NCBI GenBank assembly: GCA_945919375.1
Contig: CAMEJD010000001.1
Location: 62,001-126,000 of the forward strand
Reading direction: 5' to 3'
Source of the DNA: an uncultured Clostridia bacterium
Lineage (GTDB): Bacteria; Bacillota; Clostridia; Christensenellales; UBA1242
Length of the DNA: 64,000 nt
This document shows, in pieces, positions 47,435 to 55,280 of the stretch. The notes beneath the pieces are model-generated. The model saw nothing but the letters and a program-made list of their open reading frames with translations. It searched no databases and was not told where the DNA came from. Both the position numbers and the translations under genes were made by a program. How positions within the stretch are numbered: position 1 is the stretch's first letter; each line of letters opens with the position of its first letter.

Positions 47435-47932
47435 TTACTTTTTAATTGCTAAATAACTTGCAATAAGTCCAGCAAGTGCATCAACTAGAACAAGTACAAG
47501 AGCAAACCAACCTGCGTAATTACCAGCACTAGCACTTCCAAAACTATAAGCTTCGCAATTTGATGGAACAACTATCATTGCAACAATAGCCATAACAACT
47601 ACTGCAAGAGCCATGATGATAAGTCCAAGTCCAACAACTTTGCCAAATGTTTTGTTTGAAACAATTTTTGCATCGTATAACAATTTCAAAATTGCACAAA
47701 CAGCCATAAGTGATGCGAAGATGATAAGTAATAAAACAACTGTTGCAAGACCTGCATTTGCATCAAAGTTTAAAAGGTCGTAACCCGATGCATTGCTAAC
47801 AATTTCTCTGCCAGCAATTGTCATTTTGGAACTAATAAAAGGCATTGCAAGTAAGCCAAATACTACACCAGAAAGCACAAGCGCAAGAAAGTCTGCAAGT
47901 GTTTTACCAAATTTTGAAGATTTCTTTGTCAT
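47435..47932 (-). CDS. Four-helix membrane protein, unknown
   Basis: 165 residues with hydrophobic segments at ~12-32, ~60-85, ~98-122 and ~140-162. The N-terminus is basic (MTKKSSKFGK). An Ala/Gly-rich extracellular loop holds a Cys (PSNCEAYSFGSASAGNYAG). Codon use is less AT-rich than the flanks. It has its own promoter and terminator and GGAGGGG before the ATG. No family recognised. Confidence 0.75.
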   Translation of the reverse strand: MTKKSSKFGKTLADFLALVLSGVVFGLLAMPFISSKMTIAGREIVSNASGYDLLNFDANAGLATVVLLLIIFASLMAVCAILKLLYDAKIVSNKTFGKVVGLGLIIMALAVVVMAIVAMIVVPSNCEAYSFGSASAGNYAGWFALVLVLVDALAGLIASYLAIKK

Positions 47933-47951
47933 ATTCCCCTCCTACTTTTTT

Positions 47952-47980
47952 AGGATATTAAAAATCCATTAATTTGTCAA
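47952..47980 (-). promoter_or_regulatory. Promoter of the 4-TM protein gene
   Basis: TTGACA (47980-47975), 17 nt, TATCCT (47957-47952). Confidence 0.6.
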
Positions 47981-48062
47981 ACAAATATGTTAATTATTAG
48001 GAATATTTGAATAGACTTAGCATTTTTGTTGCAATTTTAATACTACGACTTTTTATTGTAAC

Positions 48063-48096
48063 AAAAAAAAGTCTGCTTTGTTGCAAACTCTTTTTT
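48063..48096 (-). terminator. xfp terminator
   Basis: AGTTTGC-aacaaa-GCAGACT (one G-U pair) followed by eight T on the minus strand. Confidence 0.65.
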
Positions 48097-48104
48097 GTTT
48101 ATCT

Positions 48105-50459
48105 TTATTTTTCATTCCAATTCCAATTTTCAATTTCCGGCATATCAACGCCATATTCTCTTATATAGTCATAATGCTTTGCAAGTTTGTCGTTTAATTC
48201 TTTTTCAATATTTGTTTTTGTATTTTTATCTATATCAAGGTATCTTAATGCTTTTAATACAAGATGATATCTATCCAAATGATTCCTTACTCGCATATCA
48301 AATGGTGTTGTAATTGTGCCTTCTTCTCTGTATCCAGCAACATGGATATTTGTGTTATGCCTATTATACGTTAATTGGTGTATAAGTTGTGGATAGCCAT
48401 GAAATGCAAAAATTATTGGCTTGTCTTTTGTGAATAATTCGTCATATTCTTCATGAGTAAGTCCATGTGGATGTGATTCACTGGAAATTAGTTTCATAAG
48501 GTCAACAACATTAACAAACCTTACATTAAGTTTTGGCAAGTAATGTTTTAATAGTTTTACTGCGGCCAAAGTTTCAAGTGTTGGAGTGTCACCACAACAT
48601 GCCATAACAAGGTCTGGATTTTTTGTGTTATTAAGTCCTGCCCACTTCCATTCGCTTGCACCTTTCTTGCAATGTTCTTTTGCTTCTTTCATAGAAAGCC
48701 ACTGATATGAATCTCTTTTTGAAGCAACAATAACATTAACATAATTTTTGCTTTTTGCACAATGATCATAGCAAGAAAGCAAACAATTTGCATCTGCTGG
48801 CAAGTATATTCTTACAACATCTGCCTTTTTGTTTGCAATATGGTCCAAAAATCCCGGGTCTTGATGCGTAAACCCATTGTGGTCTTGTTGCCAAATGTTT
48901 GATGTTAAAATTAAATTTAGTGAAGAAATAGGAGCACGCCAAGATATTTCGTTGCATACCTTAAGCCATTTTGCATGTTGAGCAACCATACTATCTACAA
49001 TTGTTGCAAATGCTTCGTAACTGTCAAACATACCATGCCTACCTGTTAAGATATACCCTTCAAGCATACCTTCGCAAATATGTTCCGAAAGCATAGAGTC
49101 CATTATTCTACCATCAAGTGCCAATTTTTCGTCAGTTGGCAAAATTTTGCTTGCAAATGTTCTATTCTCATTATCAAATGCTTTGTAAAGTCTGTTACTC
49201 ATTGCCTCATCTGGGCTAAATATTCGATAATTCTTTTTGTTCTCTTTAAACAATTCTTTGATGTACCCACCAAGTTCGTACATATCTTGAGTTTTCATTG
49301 TTCCATGCCCAGAGAATTTTACTTCAAAATCTTCAAGACTTGGAGTCTTTAATTCCTTTAGTAATAGCCCGCCATTTGCAAATTTACTTGCCGTCATTCT
49401 TTTGTCACCCTTTGGTAAAATATCGGCAATTTCTTTATTTAATTTGTAATTTTTATCAAAAAGTTCATCTGGATTATAACTTTTTAACCATTTTTCAAGC
49501 AATTTTAAGTGACTTTCATTTTCCATTGTAAGTGGAATTTGGTGTGCCCTAAAACTATTTTCAATTTGCTTTCCGTCAACAACCTTTGGGCCTGTCCAAC
49601 CTTTTGGTGTTCTAAGAATTATCATTGGGAAAGGTGTGTAAGAATAGTCCTTGCTCTCTTTTGCTTTTTTTTGAATGTCAAAAATGTCTTTTATGGCACT
49701 ATCCATTGCCTTTGCCATTGCTTTGTGCATTGTCATAGGGTCAGAACCTTCAACAAAATATGGTTTATAACCATAGCCTTCAAAAAGTTTTTGAATTGTT
49801 GAGTGTGACATACGAGAAAGTATTGTTGGGTTGCTAATTTTGTAACCATTTAGGTGAAGTATTGGAAGCACTGCACCATCACGAGCAGGGTCAATAAATT
49901 TATTCAAGTGCCAAGAAGTTGCAAGTGGCCCGGTTTCGGCTTCTCCATCCCCAATAACTGCTGTTGCAATAAGATTTGGGTTGTCAAGCACTGCACCATA
50001 TGCATGAGCAAGACTGTAACCAAGTTCTCCACCTTCATGAATTGACCCCGGTGTTTCTGGAACACAATGAGAGCCTATTCCTCCTGGAAATGAGAATTGT
50101 TTAAACAGTTTTTGCATACCCTGTTTGTCTTGCGAAATATTTGGATATACCTTGCTATATACCCCCTCAAGATAACTATTTGAAACCAAAAAGTTTCCAC
50201 CATGTCCAGGACCGGAAATAAAAATCATATTAAGGTCATATTTTGTTATAACTCTATCGCAATGAGCATACACAAAATTTTGACCAGGTACCGTTCCCCA
50301 ATGCCCCACAAGTTTTTTCTTTATGTCTGCCTCGCATAGTTTATGGTCACGAAGTAAGGGATTGTCAAGTAAATACAATTGAGCAGCACTCAAATAGTTT
50401 GCTGCACGCCAATATTTATTTAATGTTTCAAAATATTTCTCTGTTGAAAATTTGTCCAT
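48105..50459 (-). CDS. xfp: Xylulose-5-phosphate/fructose-6-phosphate phosphoketolase
   Basis: 784 residues, the normal length (~790). Thiamine-diphosphate enzyme motifs are present: GHWGTVPGQNFVYAHCDRVI, ISGPGHGG, FPGGIGSH, GDGEAETGPLA with the TPP/Mg site, and the C-terminal TCGDxPT-like stretch ACCGDTPTLETLAA. It splits xylulose-5-P (or fructose-6-P) with phosphate to acetyl phosphate and a triose-P (or erythrose-4-P). Acetyl phosphate would feed AckA. AGGAG precedes the ATG. Confidence 0.97.
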   Translation of the reverse strand: MDKFSTEKYFETLNKYWRAANYLSAAQLYLLDNPLLRDHKLCEADIKKKLVGHWGTVPGQNFVYAHCDRVITKYDLNMIFISGPGHGGNFLVSNSYLEGVYSKVYPNISQDKQGMQKLFKQFSFPGGIGSHCVPETPGSIHEGGELGYSLAHAYGAVLDNPNLIATAVIGDGEAETGPLATSWHLNKFIDPARDGAVLPILHLNGYKISNPTILSRMSHSTIQKLFEGYGYKPYFVEGSDPMTMHKAMAKAMDSAIKDIFDIQKKAKESKDYSYTPFPMIILRTPKGWTGPKVVDGKQIENSFRAHQIPLTMENESHLKLLEKWLKSYNPDELFDKNYKLNKEIADILPKGDKRMTASKFANGGLLLKELKTPSLEDFEVKFSGHGTMKTQDMYELGGYIKELFKENKKNYRIFSPDEAMSNRLYKAFDNENRTFASKILPTDEKLALDGRIMDSMLSEHICEGMLEGYILTGRHGMFDSYEAFATIVDSMVAQHAKWLKVCNEISWRAPISSLNLILTSNIWQQDHNGFTHQDPGFLDHIANKKADVVRIYLPADANCLLSCYDHCAKSKNYVNVIVASKRDSYQWLSMKEAKEHCKKGASEWKWAGLNNTKNPDLVMACCGDTPTLETLAAVKLLKHYLPKLNVRFVNVVDLMKLISSESHPHGLTHEEYDELFTKDKPIIFAFHGYPQLIHQLTYNRHNTNIHVAGYREEGTITTPFDMRVRNHLDRYHLVLKALRYLDIDKNTKTNIEKELNDKLAKHYDYIREYGVDMPEIENWNWNEK

Positions 50460-50574
50460 GTGTCACTCCTATATTTTTTAGTATACTAAAAATTTTAAAA
50501 AAAAGAAAAGAAAATATGCAAAATAGTATTTTATTTTTTAAAAATATTAAACTTATTATAAAACAACATCTAAC

Positions 50575-50603
50575 TTTACTTTTTTATGCTATTATGGTAT
50601 ACT
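50575..50603 (+). promoter_or_regulatory. Promoter of the methyltransferase gene
   Basis: TTTACT (50575-50580), 17 nt, TATACT (50598-50603) with TGG extended -10. A matching TATACT faces xfp at 50485-50480 inside the 10-bp palindrome TAGTATACTA. Confidence 0.65.
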
Positions 50604-50620
50604 AAAATAAAAGGATAGTT

Positions 50621-51277
50621 ATGATTGAATCAAAATCGTGGAATTGGGCAATGGTGGACAAGGATGATAAATATTGGAACTCACCTGCTCCAGAGTTTTA
50701 TTATTTGGCAGATAATTGGAAAAATAAAAAATTTAAAAAGATTTTAGATGTTGGCTGTGGTTATGGAAGAAACAGCATATATCTTGCAAAGCAAGGGTTT
50801 TGTCTTGATGGTTTTGATTTATCAGAGTTAAGCGTTGAGAGAACAACAGAAAATGCAAAAAAACAAAACCTAAACTTTGATAATTTTGTAGTTGCTGATA
50901 TGCTAAATTTCCCATACCCAGACAACACTTTTGATGGACTTATTGCCTACAATGTTATATCGCACACAGATATTGAAGGATTTAAGAAAACTTTAAATGA
51001 AATAAAAAGAGTGCTAAAACCAGATGGCGAAGCATACTTTACCCTTGGTTCAAAAAAATCATTTTGGTTCACTAATCCAAAATGTACCTATGTTGATGAA
51101 AATACAAGAATAAGAGTTGAAGATGGTCCAGAAAACGGAATACCACATTTTTATATTGATGATGAAGATTGTTTAACACTTTTCAATGACTTTAAATTAA
51201 TAAGAGTGCAAGAAGTTAGAGAATTAACTCACTATGGAACATTTAGTCCACATTACCATATTTGGATAAAAAAATAA
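50621..51277 (+). CDS. Class I SAM-dependent methyltransferase
   Basis: 218 residues. Motif I is ILDVGCGYGRNSIYLAKQG (41-59), followed by the acidic residue ending strand 2 (DGFDLSELSVE), motif II/post-I (DNFVVADMLNFPYPDNTFDGLIAYNVISH) and ALKPDGEAYFTLGS-like motif III (LKPDGEAYFTLGSKKSFW). This is methyltransferase domain 11/25. The substrate is unknown. AAAGGA precedes the ATG. The terminator overlaps its stop codon. Confidence 0.9.
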   Translation: MIESKSWNWAMVDKDDKYWNSPAPEFYYLADNWKNKKFKKILDVGCGYGRNSIYLAKQGFCLDGFDLSELSVERTTENAKKQNLNFDNFVVADMLNFPYPDNTFDGLIAYNVISHTDIEGFKKTLNEIKRVLKPDGEAYFTLGSKKSFWFTNPKCTYVDENTRIRVEDGPENGIPHFYIDDEDCLTLFNDFKLIRVQEVRELTHYGTFSPHYHIWIKK

Positions 51278-51420
51278 ACAGCAAATTTTCTTGCTGTTTT
51301 TTTATTATATGTTGTTTGTCCATTTGTTTCTAAAGTATTCTCACAATTATTGCAATAATAATAGTAACCATATCTACTTAACTGTTCTACTACCAAATGT
51401 TTACATTTATAACAATACAT
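51253..51420 (-). CDS. Candidate 55-residue zinc-ribbon protein
   Basis: Too short for the ORF track. From an ATG at 51420 the minus strand reads MYCYKCKHLVVEQLSRYGYY and continues to a second CNNC, giving C-x2-C-x17-C-x2-C, a rubredoxin/zinc-ribbon-like knuckle pair, ending FIQIW. GGAG lies 11 nt upstream. It follows the SDR stop by 16 bp and could be co-transcribed. Its 3' end overlaps the convergent methyltransferase gene by 25 bp and runs through the terminator hairpin, which weakens the case. Confidence 0.5.
   Translation of the reverse strand: MYCYKCKHLVVEQLSRYGYYYYCNNCENTLETNGQTTYNKKTARKFAVYFFIQIW
51276..51304 (+). terminator. Methyltransferase gene terminator
   Basis: AAACAGCAA-attttc-TTGCTGTTTTTTT, starting at the stop codon. 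Confidence 0.8.
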
Positions 51421-51436
51421 ATTACAAAATGCTCCA

Positions 51437-52210
51437 TTAAAAATATTTGCCGGTAAATCCCAAAATCCATTTTAGCGGAAAGATTCTGTTTGCAAAGTAT
51501 GCCCATTTCATTGAATCTCCAATAATGTACATAGGTTTTGATTTTTTCTTGTTTGCAATTTTGTACATTTTCTTTGTTGCATATTCTATTGTCATTCTTT
51601 TTGGTTCACGCTTATCAATTTGCTTTGCACTTTCTTCAATTTTGTTACCATATCTAAAATTTGTATCAAAAGTTTTTACTCTATTTTTTGAAAAATTTGT
51701 TCTAACATCTCCGGGGCAAATACACAAAACATCAACACCACTATCTTTTAGTTCCATTCTAAGTCCATAAGAAAGCATACTTACTGCCGACTTTGATGCA
51801 CTATAGTGTGTTCTAAATGGAACGGCAAAAAATGCACACGCAGAGCTTATATTTACAATTCTTGACCCCTTGTTCATATATTTTAGAGCCCCTTTAATGC
51901 AAGACAAAGTCCCAAAATAATTTACATCAAACATCGCCTTTGCCTTGTTTGTATCAATAAGTTCAGTCGCACCATACACAGCATAGCCGGCACAATTGAT
52001 TAGCATATCAATATGCCCAAACTTTTCGCCAATACAATCAAAAGTATCAAAAACTTCTTGTTCATTACTTACATCGCAAAAATATTCAGTATCTGTATTT
52101 TCTTCAATGCTCTTGTCAAGTGTTATCACTTTATCACCATTTTTTGTGAACAAATCTTTAAGCCCCATACCTATTCCACTCTTTGCGCCTGTTATTACAA
52201 TTATTCTCAT
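51437..52210 (-). CDS. Short-chain dehydrogenase/reductase
   Basis: 257 residues. Rossmann TGAKSGIG (7-14), NAG motif INCAGY, Ser122/123 (NISSA) and the catalytic YSASK (Tyr136, Lys140) are all present. The C-terminal region (RMTIEYATKKMYKIANKKKSKPMYIIGDSMKWAYFANRIFP) has a basic stretch seen in SDRs acting on lipophilic or membrane-linked substrates. Cofactor preference is unclear. TTAGGAG precedes the ATG. Confidence 0.92.
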   Translation of the reverse strand: MRIIVITGAKSGIGMGLKDLFTKNGDKVITLDKSIEENTDTEYFCDVSNEQEVFDTFDCIGEKFGHIDMLINCAGYAVYGATELIDTNKAKAMFDVNYFGTLSCIKGALKYMNKGSRIVNISSACAFFAVPFRTHYSASKSAVSMLSYGLRMELKDSGVDVLCICPGDVRTNFSKNRVKTFDTNFRYGNKIEESAKQIDKREPKRMTIEYATKKMYKIANKKKSKPMYIIGDSMKWAYFANRIFPLKWILGFTGKYF

Positions 52211-52264
52211 TTTTTCTCCTAACTTTAATTATATTACCATAAAACAAAAATATTGCATATAATT

Positions 52265-52293
52265 TTGACAAAAATTTTTTAAAATGATAAATT
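52265..52293 (+). promoter_or_regulatory. Promoter of the SHOCT membrane protein gene
   Basis: TTGACA (52265-52270), 17 nt, TAAATT (52288-52293) with TGA extension. It ends 9 nt before the ATG at 52303, so the leader would be 0-3 nt. Confidence 0.5.
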
Positions 52294-52302
52294 TATATAG
52301 TA

Positions 52303-52875
52303 ATGAATTTAGGGTCAAAAAAAGCAATCATAAAAGCCTTTTTAATTGTGCAAACAATTTTGATAGTAACAATTTCTTTGTCAATGATATTGTTGCTGTA
52401 TTTTTATTTTGATTTTTTGCACCCATACAAAGAATACTTGCCGGACAATTTTTTTAAAGAAGAATTTTTAATTCCAACATTATATACATGTTTGTATGTT
52501 GTTTATTATGGAATATTCACAATATACTTAAGGAAAAAATTATTCCAAAACAAAGAACAATTTTACAAAAATATGGCGCCATATAGGTTTATTGCCATAA
52601 CAAGTATATTCTTTGGTATTATTGGTTTTATACTTATGACAATCTCTGCATTCAAAAAAGATGATGGACTTGATGAACAACCTTTATATCACAAACCAAA
52701 GAAACCCAAAAAGGTAAAAATTAAATATCCGAAATATGTAAAAAAACAACTAAAGTACGTAAAACATCAAAAAAGATTAGGATATATTTCAAAAGAACTA
52801 TACGAAAAAAAATGTAATGAAATTATAAAAAACTACAATATTTTAATAAAAAATCAACAAAAAAATGCAAATTAA
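52303..52875 (+). CDS. Membrane protein with C-terminal SHOCT-like helix
   Basis: 190 residues. Three hydrophobic segments: ~9-35 (AFLIVQTILIVTISLSMILLLYFYFDF), ~58-75 and ~93-115. A Lys/Pro-rich linker (HKPKKPKKVKIKYPKYVKKQ) precedes a C-terminal SHOCT-type hairpin (LKYVKHQKRLGYISKELYEKKCNEIIKNYNILI). SHOCT motifs mediate oligomerisation. There is no Shine-Dalgarno sequence. The last codons lie in the terminator stem. Confidence 0.7.
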   Translation: MNLGSKKAIIKAFLIVQTILIVTISLSMILLLYFYFDFLHPYKEYLPDNFFKEEFLIPTLYTCLYVVYYGIFTIYLRKKLFQNKEQFYKNMAPYRFIAITSIFFGIIGFILMTISAFKKDDGLDEQPLYHKPKKPKKVKIKYPKYVKKQLKYVKHQKRLGYISKELYEKKCNEIIKNYNILIKNQQKNAN

Positions 52876-52888
52876 CTTGCATTTTTTA
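52857..52888. terminator. Bidirectional terminator overlapping the SHOCT gene stop
   Basis: AAAAATGCAA-attaac-TTGCATTTTT. The stop TAA is in the loop; the convergent rsmD stop adjoins it. Confidence 0.85.
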
Positions 52889-53416
52889 TTTTTTATAATA
52901 ATCAACAGTCACAGTGCCATAATCTTTTGTATCAAACTTTTCAAAATATTCACTTTTAAAAGGTCTTTGTTTATCTCTTTCACAAACAATGATTCCGTCT
53001 TCGTTTAGCAAATCAAATTTGTAAATTTTTTCCAAACAATCTTCATAAACTCCACTTGCGTATGGTGGGTCAACAAGTATTAAATCAAACTTTTGCTTAA
53101 AAGTTTTTAATGCATTTTTGTAATCATAATTTATAACTTTATAATTATCACATTTAAGTGCACTTAAATTTTGTTTTGTAAGTTTTATGCTACGAATATC
53201 TTTATCAACAAAATAGACATACTTTGCATCTCTGCTCAAGGCTTCAATTCCAAGTGCCCCACTTCCACTAAATAAATCCAATACAATTTTATCTGGCACA
53301 AAAAACTGCAACTTTGTAAATATTGCTTGTTTAACCTTGTCGCCGGTTGGTCTAATATTGTCTGATGTTGGGGATGACAATTGTTTTCCCCTAAACTTTC
53401 CTGCTATAACTCTCAT
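52886..53416 (-). CDS. rsmD: 16S rRNA (guanine966-N2)-methyltransferase RsmD
   Basis: 176 residues. MRVIAGKFRGKQLSSPTSDNIRPTGDKVKQAIFTKL, motif I LDLFSGSGALGIEALSR and catalytic LVDPPYASG match the RsmD family, which methylates G966 of 16S rRNA. It usually precedes coaD; here it ends at a terminator. The ATG has no Shine-Dalgarno sequence but lies 6 nt after TATACT, suggesting a leaderless transcript. Confidence 0.94.
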   Translation of the reverse strand: MRVIAGKFRGKQLSSPTSDNIRPTGDKVKQAIFTKLQFFVPDKIVLDLFSGSGALGIEALSRDAKYVYFVDKDIRSIKLTKQNLSALKCDNYKVINYDYKNALKTFKQKFDLILVDPPYASGVYEDCLEKIYKFDLLNEDGIIVCERDKQRPFKSEYFEKFDTKDYGTVTVDYYKK

Positions 53417-53422
53417 ACTTTA

Positions 53423-53451
53423 AGTATAGCAAACATTAAAAATTTAATCAA
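53423..53451 (-). promoter_or_regulatory. rsmD promoter, leaderless type
   Basis: TTGATT (53451-53446, overlapping the alr stop), 17 nt, TATACT (53428-53423) with TGC extension, then 6 nt to the ATG. Boxes and spacing are identical to the rnr promoter. Confidence 0.65.
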
Positions 53452-54475
53452 TCAATAAATTTGTTCTTGAGTTATTAAGTCCAGTCAAAATTTCGTAATT
53501 TGTAACTTTTGTTATTTTTGACCAATAGTTTGCATTATAAAAGACTGTAACAAAATCGCCAACGTTTGCCAAAACATTTGAAACATCAATCATGAATAAA
53601 TCCATACAGACATAACCAATTGAACTAATCTTTTTGTTATAAATTTCAACTTGAAAATTATTTGATAAACTTCTCGGAATGCCATCAGCATAACCAAGTG
53701 GAATCAATGCAATTTTCATATTCTTATTTGCTATAAAACCATTTTGATAACCAACATTTTCACCAGTTTTTATATCCAAGATTTTTATAATCTTGCTCTC
53801 AATTTTCATAACAGGCTTCAAGTTGTCGTCACCATATCCATAAAGACTTATACCACACCTAACAAAACTTGCAAACTGGACATTATAGTTTATCATATTA
53901 CTTCCACCAATATGTACAATTGGTGAAAATTTTTTATCTATTAAATCTACATATCCTTTAAATATTTCTATCTGATTGTTCGTTATATTTTTATCATCAG
54001 TTTTATAAAAATGAGTAAAAATGCCTTCAAATTTAACTTTTTTTGATGTTTTTAATAGTTTTTGTATGTTTTTTAGTTCGTTTTTATCTTTCAACCCAAA
54101 TCTATTCATTCCTGTATTTATTTTTATATGGATATTTATTGCAATATTTTTTTGTAATATTTCTTTCAATTGTTTTTCGCTTTCAACCATAACAGAAATA
54201 TTATACTCTGATGCCAATTCATAGTTGATGCAATGTCCTAAAATTAAGATAATTGACGACTTGTTTATCTTTCTTAAATCAATCGCTTCATACAAATTTT
54301 GAACTGCAAAAAAATTACAATATTTGCCCAAAATTTTTACAACGGCTTTCGCATTGTGACCATATGCATTTGCCTTTACAACAGCACATATATTTTTGTT
54401 TGATTTTTGCTTTAGATATAAATAATTGTCTATCAAATTTTGTTTTAAAATAATTTTGTTTGAAAAATATTTCAT
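53444..54475 (-). CDS. alr: Alanine racemase
   Basis: 343 residues, slightly shorter than usual (~370). The PLP lysine is Lys34 in AVVKANAYGHN; the second-domain Tyr region is ALIPLGYADGIPRSLSN; RCGISLYGYG is also typical. It makes D-alanine for peptidoglycan. There is no Shine-Dalgarno sequence; TATATA lies 5 nt before the ATG. It shares its 3' end with the rsmD promoter. Confidence 0.94.
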   Translation of the reverse strand: MKYFSNKIILKQNLIDNYLYLKQKSNKNICAVVKANAYGHNAKAVVKILGKYCNFFAVQNLYEAIDLRKINKSSIILILGHCINYELASEYNISVMVESEKQLKEILQKNIAINIHIKINTGMNRFGLKDKNELKNIQKLLKTSKKVKFEGIFTHFYKTDDKNITNNQIEIFKGYVDLIDKKFSPIVHIGGSNMINYNVQFASFVRCGISLYGYGDDNLKPVMKIESKIIKILDIKTGENVGYQNGFIANKNMKIALIPLGYADGIPRSLSNNFQVEIYNKKISSIGYVCMDLFMIDVSNVLANVGDFVTVFYNANYWSKITKVTNYEILTGLNNSRTNLLID

Positions 54476-54535
54476 ATAAATATATACAAACTAATTATAA
54501 TTTTTGACACAAAAAAATCACTACTAAAAGTGACT

Positions 54536-54895
54536 TTAATTTTCTGATATGTGAGCAACCGCCTGACCTATAATATTTTTTATGTGGTCATCGGAGAATG
54601 TATAAAAGACTTCTTTGCCCTGCTTCCTGCATTTTATTAAATTTGCATCTCTCAAAACTTTTAGTTGATGTGAAACTGCACTTTTTGTCATATCCAATAT
54701 ATTTGCAATATCACAAACACAAACTTCGTTGTCATCAAGCAATGTAAGAATGCTTATTCTTGTGTTATCACTCAAAATATGGAATAAATTTGAAAGCGAA
54801 ATAATCGCCCTGCTTTTTGAAAACCCTTTTTTATACATTTTTACAACATCTTCATGTATCATTTTGCAGTCGCACGAAATAACACAATTCCCCAT
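54536..54895 (-). CDS. ArsR/SmtB-family metal-responsive repressor, CadC-like
   Basis: 119 residues. The winged helix (LFHILSDNTRISILTLLDDNEVCVCDIANILDMTKSAVSHQLKVLRDANLIKCRKQGKEVFYTFSD) contains EVCVCD, the alpha-3 metal site of CadC/CmtR-type sensors (Cys59, Cys61). N-terminal Cys4, Cys8 and Cys10 (NCVISCDC) could complete a Cd/Pb/Zn site as in CadC. C-terminal AVAHISEN resembles the alpha-5 His region. An operator-like palindrome covers its predicted +1. No metal efflux ATPase is adjacent, unlike usual cad operons. Confidence 0.92.
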   Translation of the reverse strand: MGNCVISCDCKMIHEDVVKMYKKGFSKSRAIISLSNLFHILSDNTRISILTLLDDNEVCVCDIANILDMTKSAVSHQLKVLRDANLIKCRKQGKEVFYTFSDDHIKNIIGQAVAHISEN

Positions 54896-54908
54896 TTTTC
54901 ACCTCAAG

Positions 54909-54924
54909 TTGAATATTTGTTCAA
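54909..54924. promoter_or_regulatory. ArsR/SmtB-type operator, site A
   Basis: TTGAATATTTGTTCAA: TGAA-N6-TTCA, the half-site spacing typical of SmtB/ArsR operators, just downstream of the predicted transcription start of the repressor gene. Confidence 0.7.
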
Positions 54925-54932
54925 TCAATATC

Positions 54933-54961
54933 ATTTTACATAATGTTTTCTTATTTGTCAA
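54933..54961 (-). promoter_or_regulatory. Promoter of the ArsR/CadC-like gene
   Basis: TTGACA (54961-54956), 17 nt, TAAAAT (54938-54933). The +1 would be near 54926, next to operator site A. Confidence 0.75.
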
Positions 54962-55015
54962 TATTTTTGTATATTTTTTCTTTGTATGCTCAAAATAATC
55001 GCAAGGGAGGACAAA

Positions 55016-55234
55016 ATGGTTATTGTAAATTATATAGCATTTATTTTGCTTGCTATTGGCGGACTTAATTGGGGACTTATTGGATTTTTTAACTACAACC
55101 TTGTTTCTGCAATTTTTGGTCCAGAACCAAACATTTGGAGTTCAATAGTTTATATCTTGGTTTTTGCAAGTATGCTTTGGCTTTTGTTTGCAATCATTTA
55201 CTCAAATGGTGTAATCAATTTCACTCATATGTAA
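55016..55234 (+). CDS. DUF378 family small membrane protein
   Basis: 72 residues from the ATG at 55016 (GGGAGG 5 nt upstream; the track starts 10 codons earlier). It has the DUF378 pattern: IAFILLAIGGLNWGLIGFFNYNLVSAIFG ... IVYILVFASMLWLLFAI, two membrane helices. Function unknown. It is divergent from the ArsR-type gene across a 120-bp region holding operator site A, so it may be co-regulated. It has its own terminator. Confidence 0.85.
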   Translation: MVIVNYIAFILLAIGGLNWGLIGFFNYNLVSAIFGPEPNIWSSIVYILVFASMLWLLFAIIYSNGVINFTHM

Positions 55235-55235
55235 C

Positions 55236-55261
55236 AAAAAAGTGGCAAATGCCACTTTTTT
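55236..55261. terminator. DUF378 gene terminator
   Basis: AAAAAAGTGGCA-aa-TGCCACTTTTTT, bidirectional, between the convergent DUF378 and fic genes. Confidence 0.88.
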
Positions 55262-55280
55262 CTTTACGCTTAAAAGTAAA

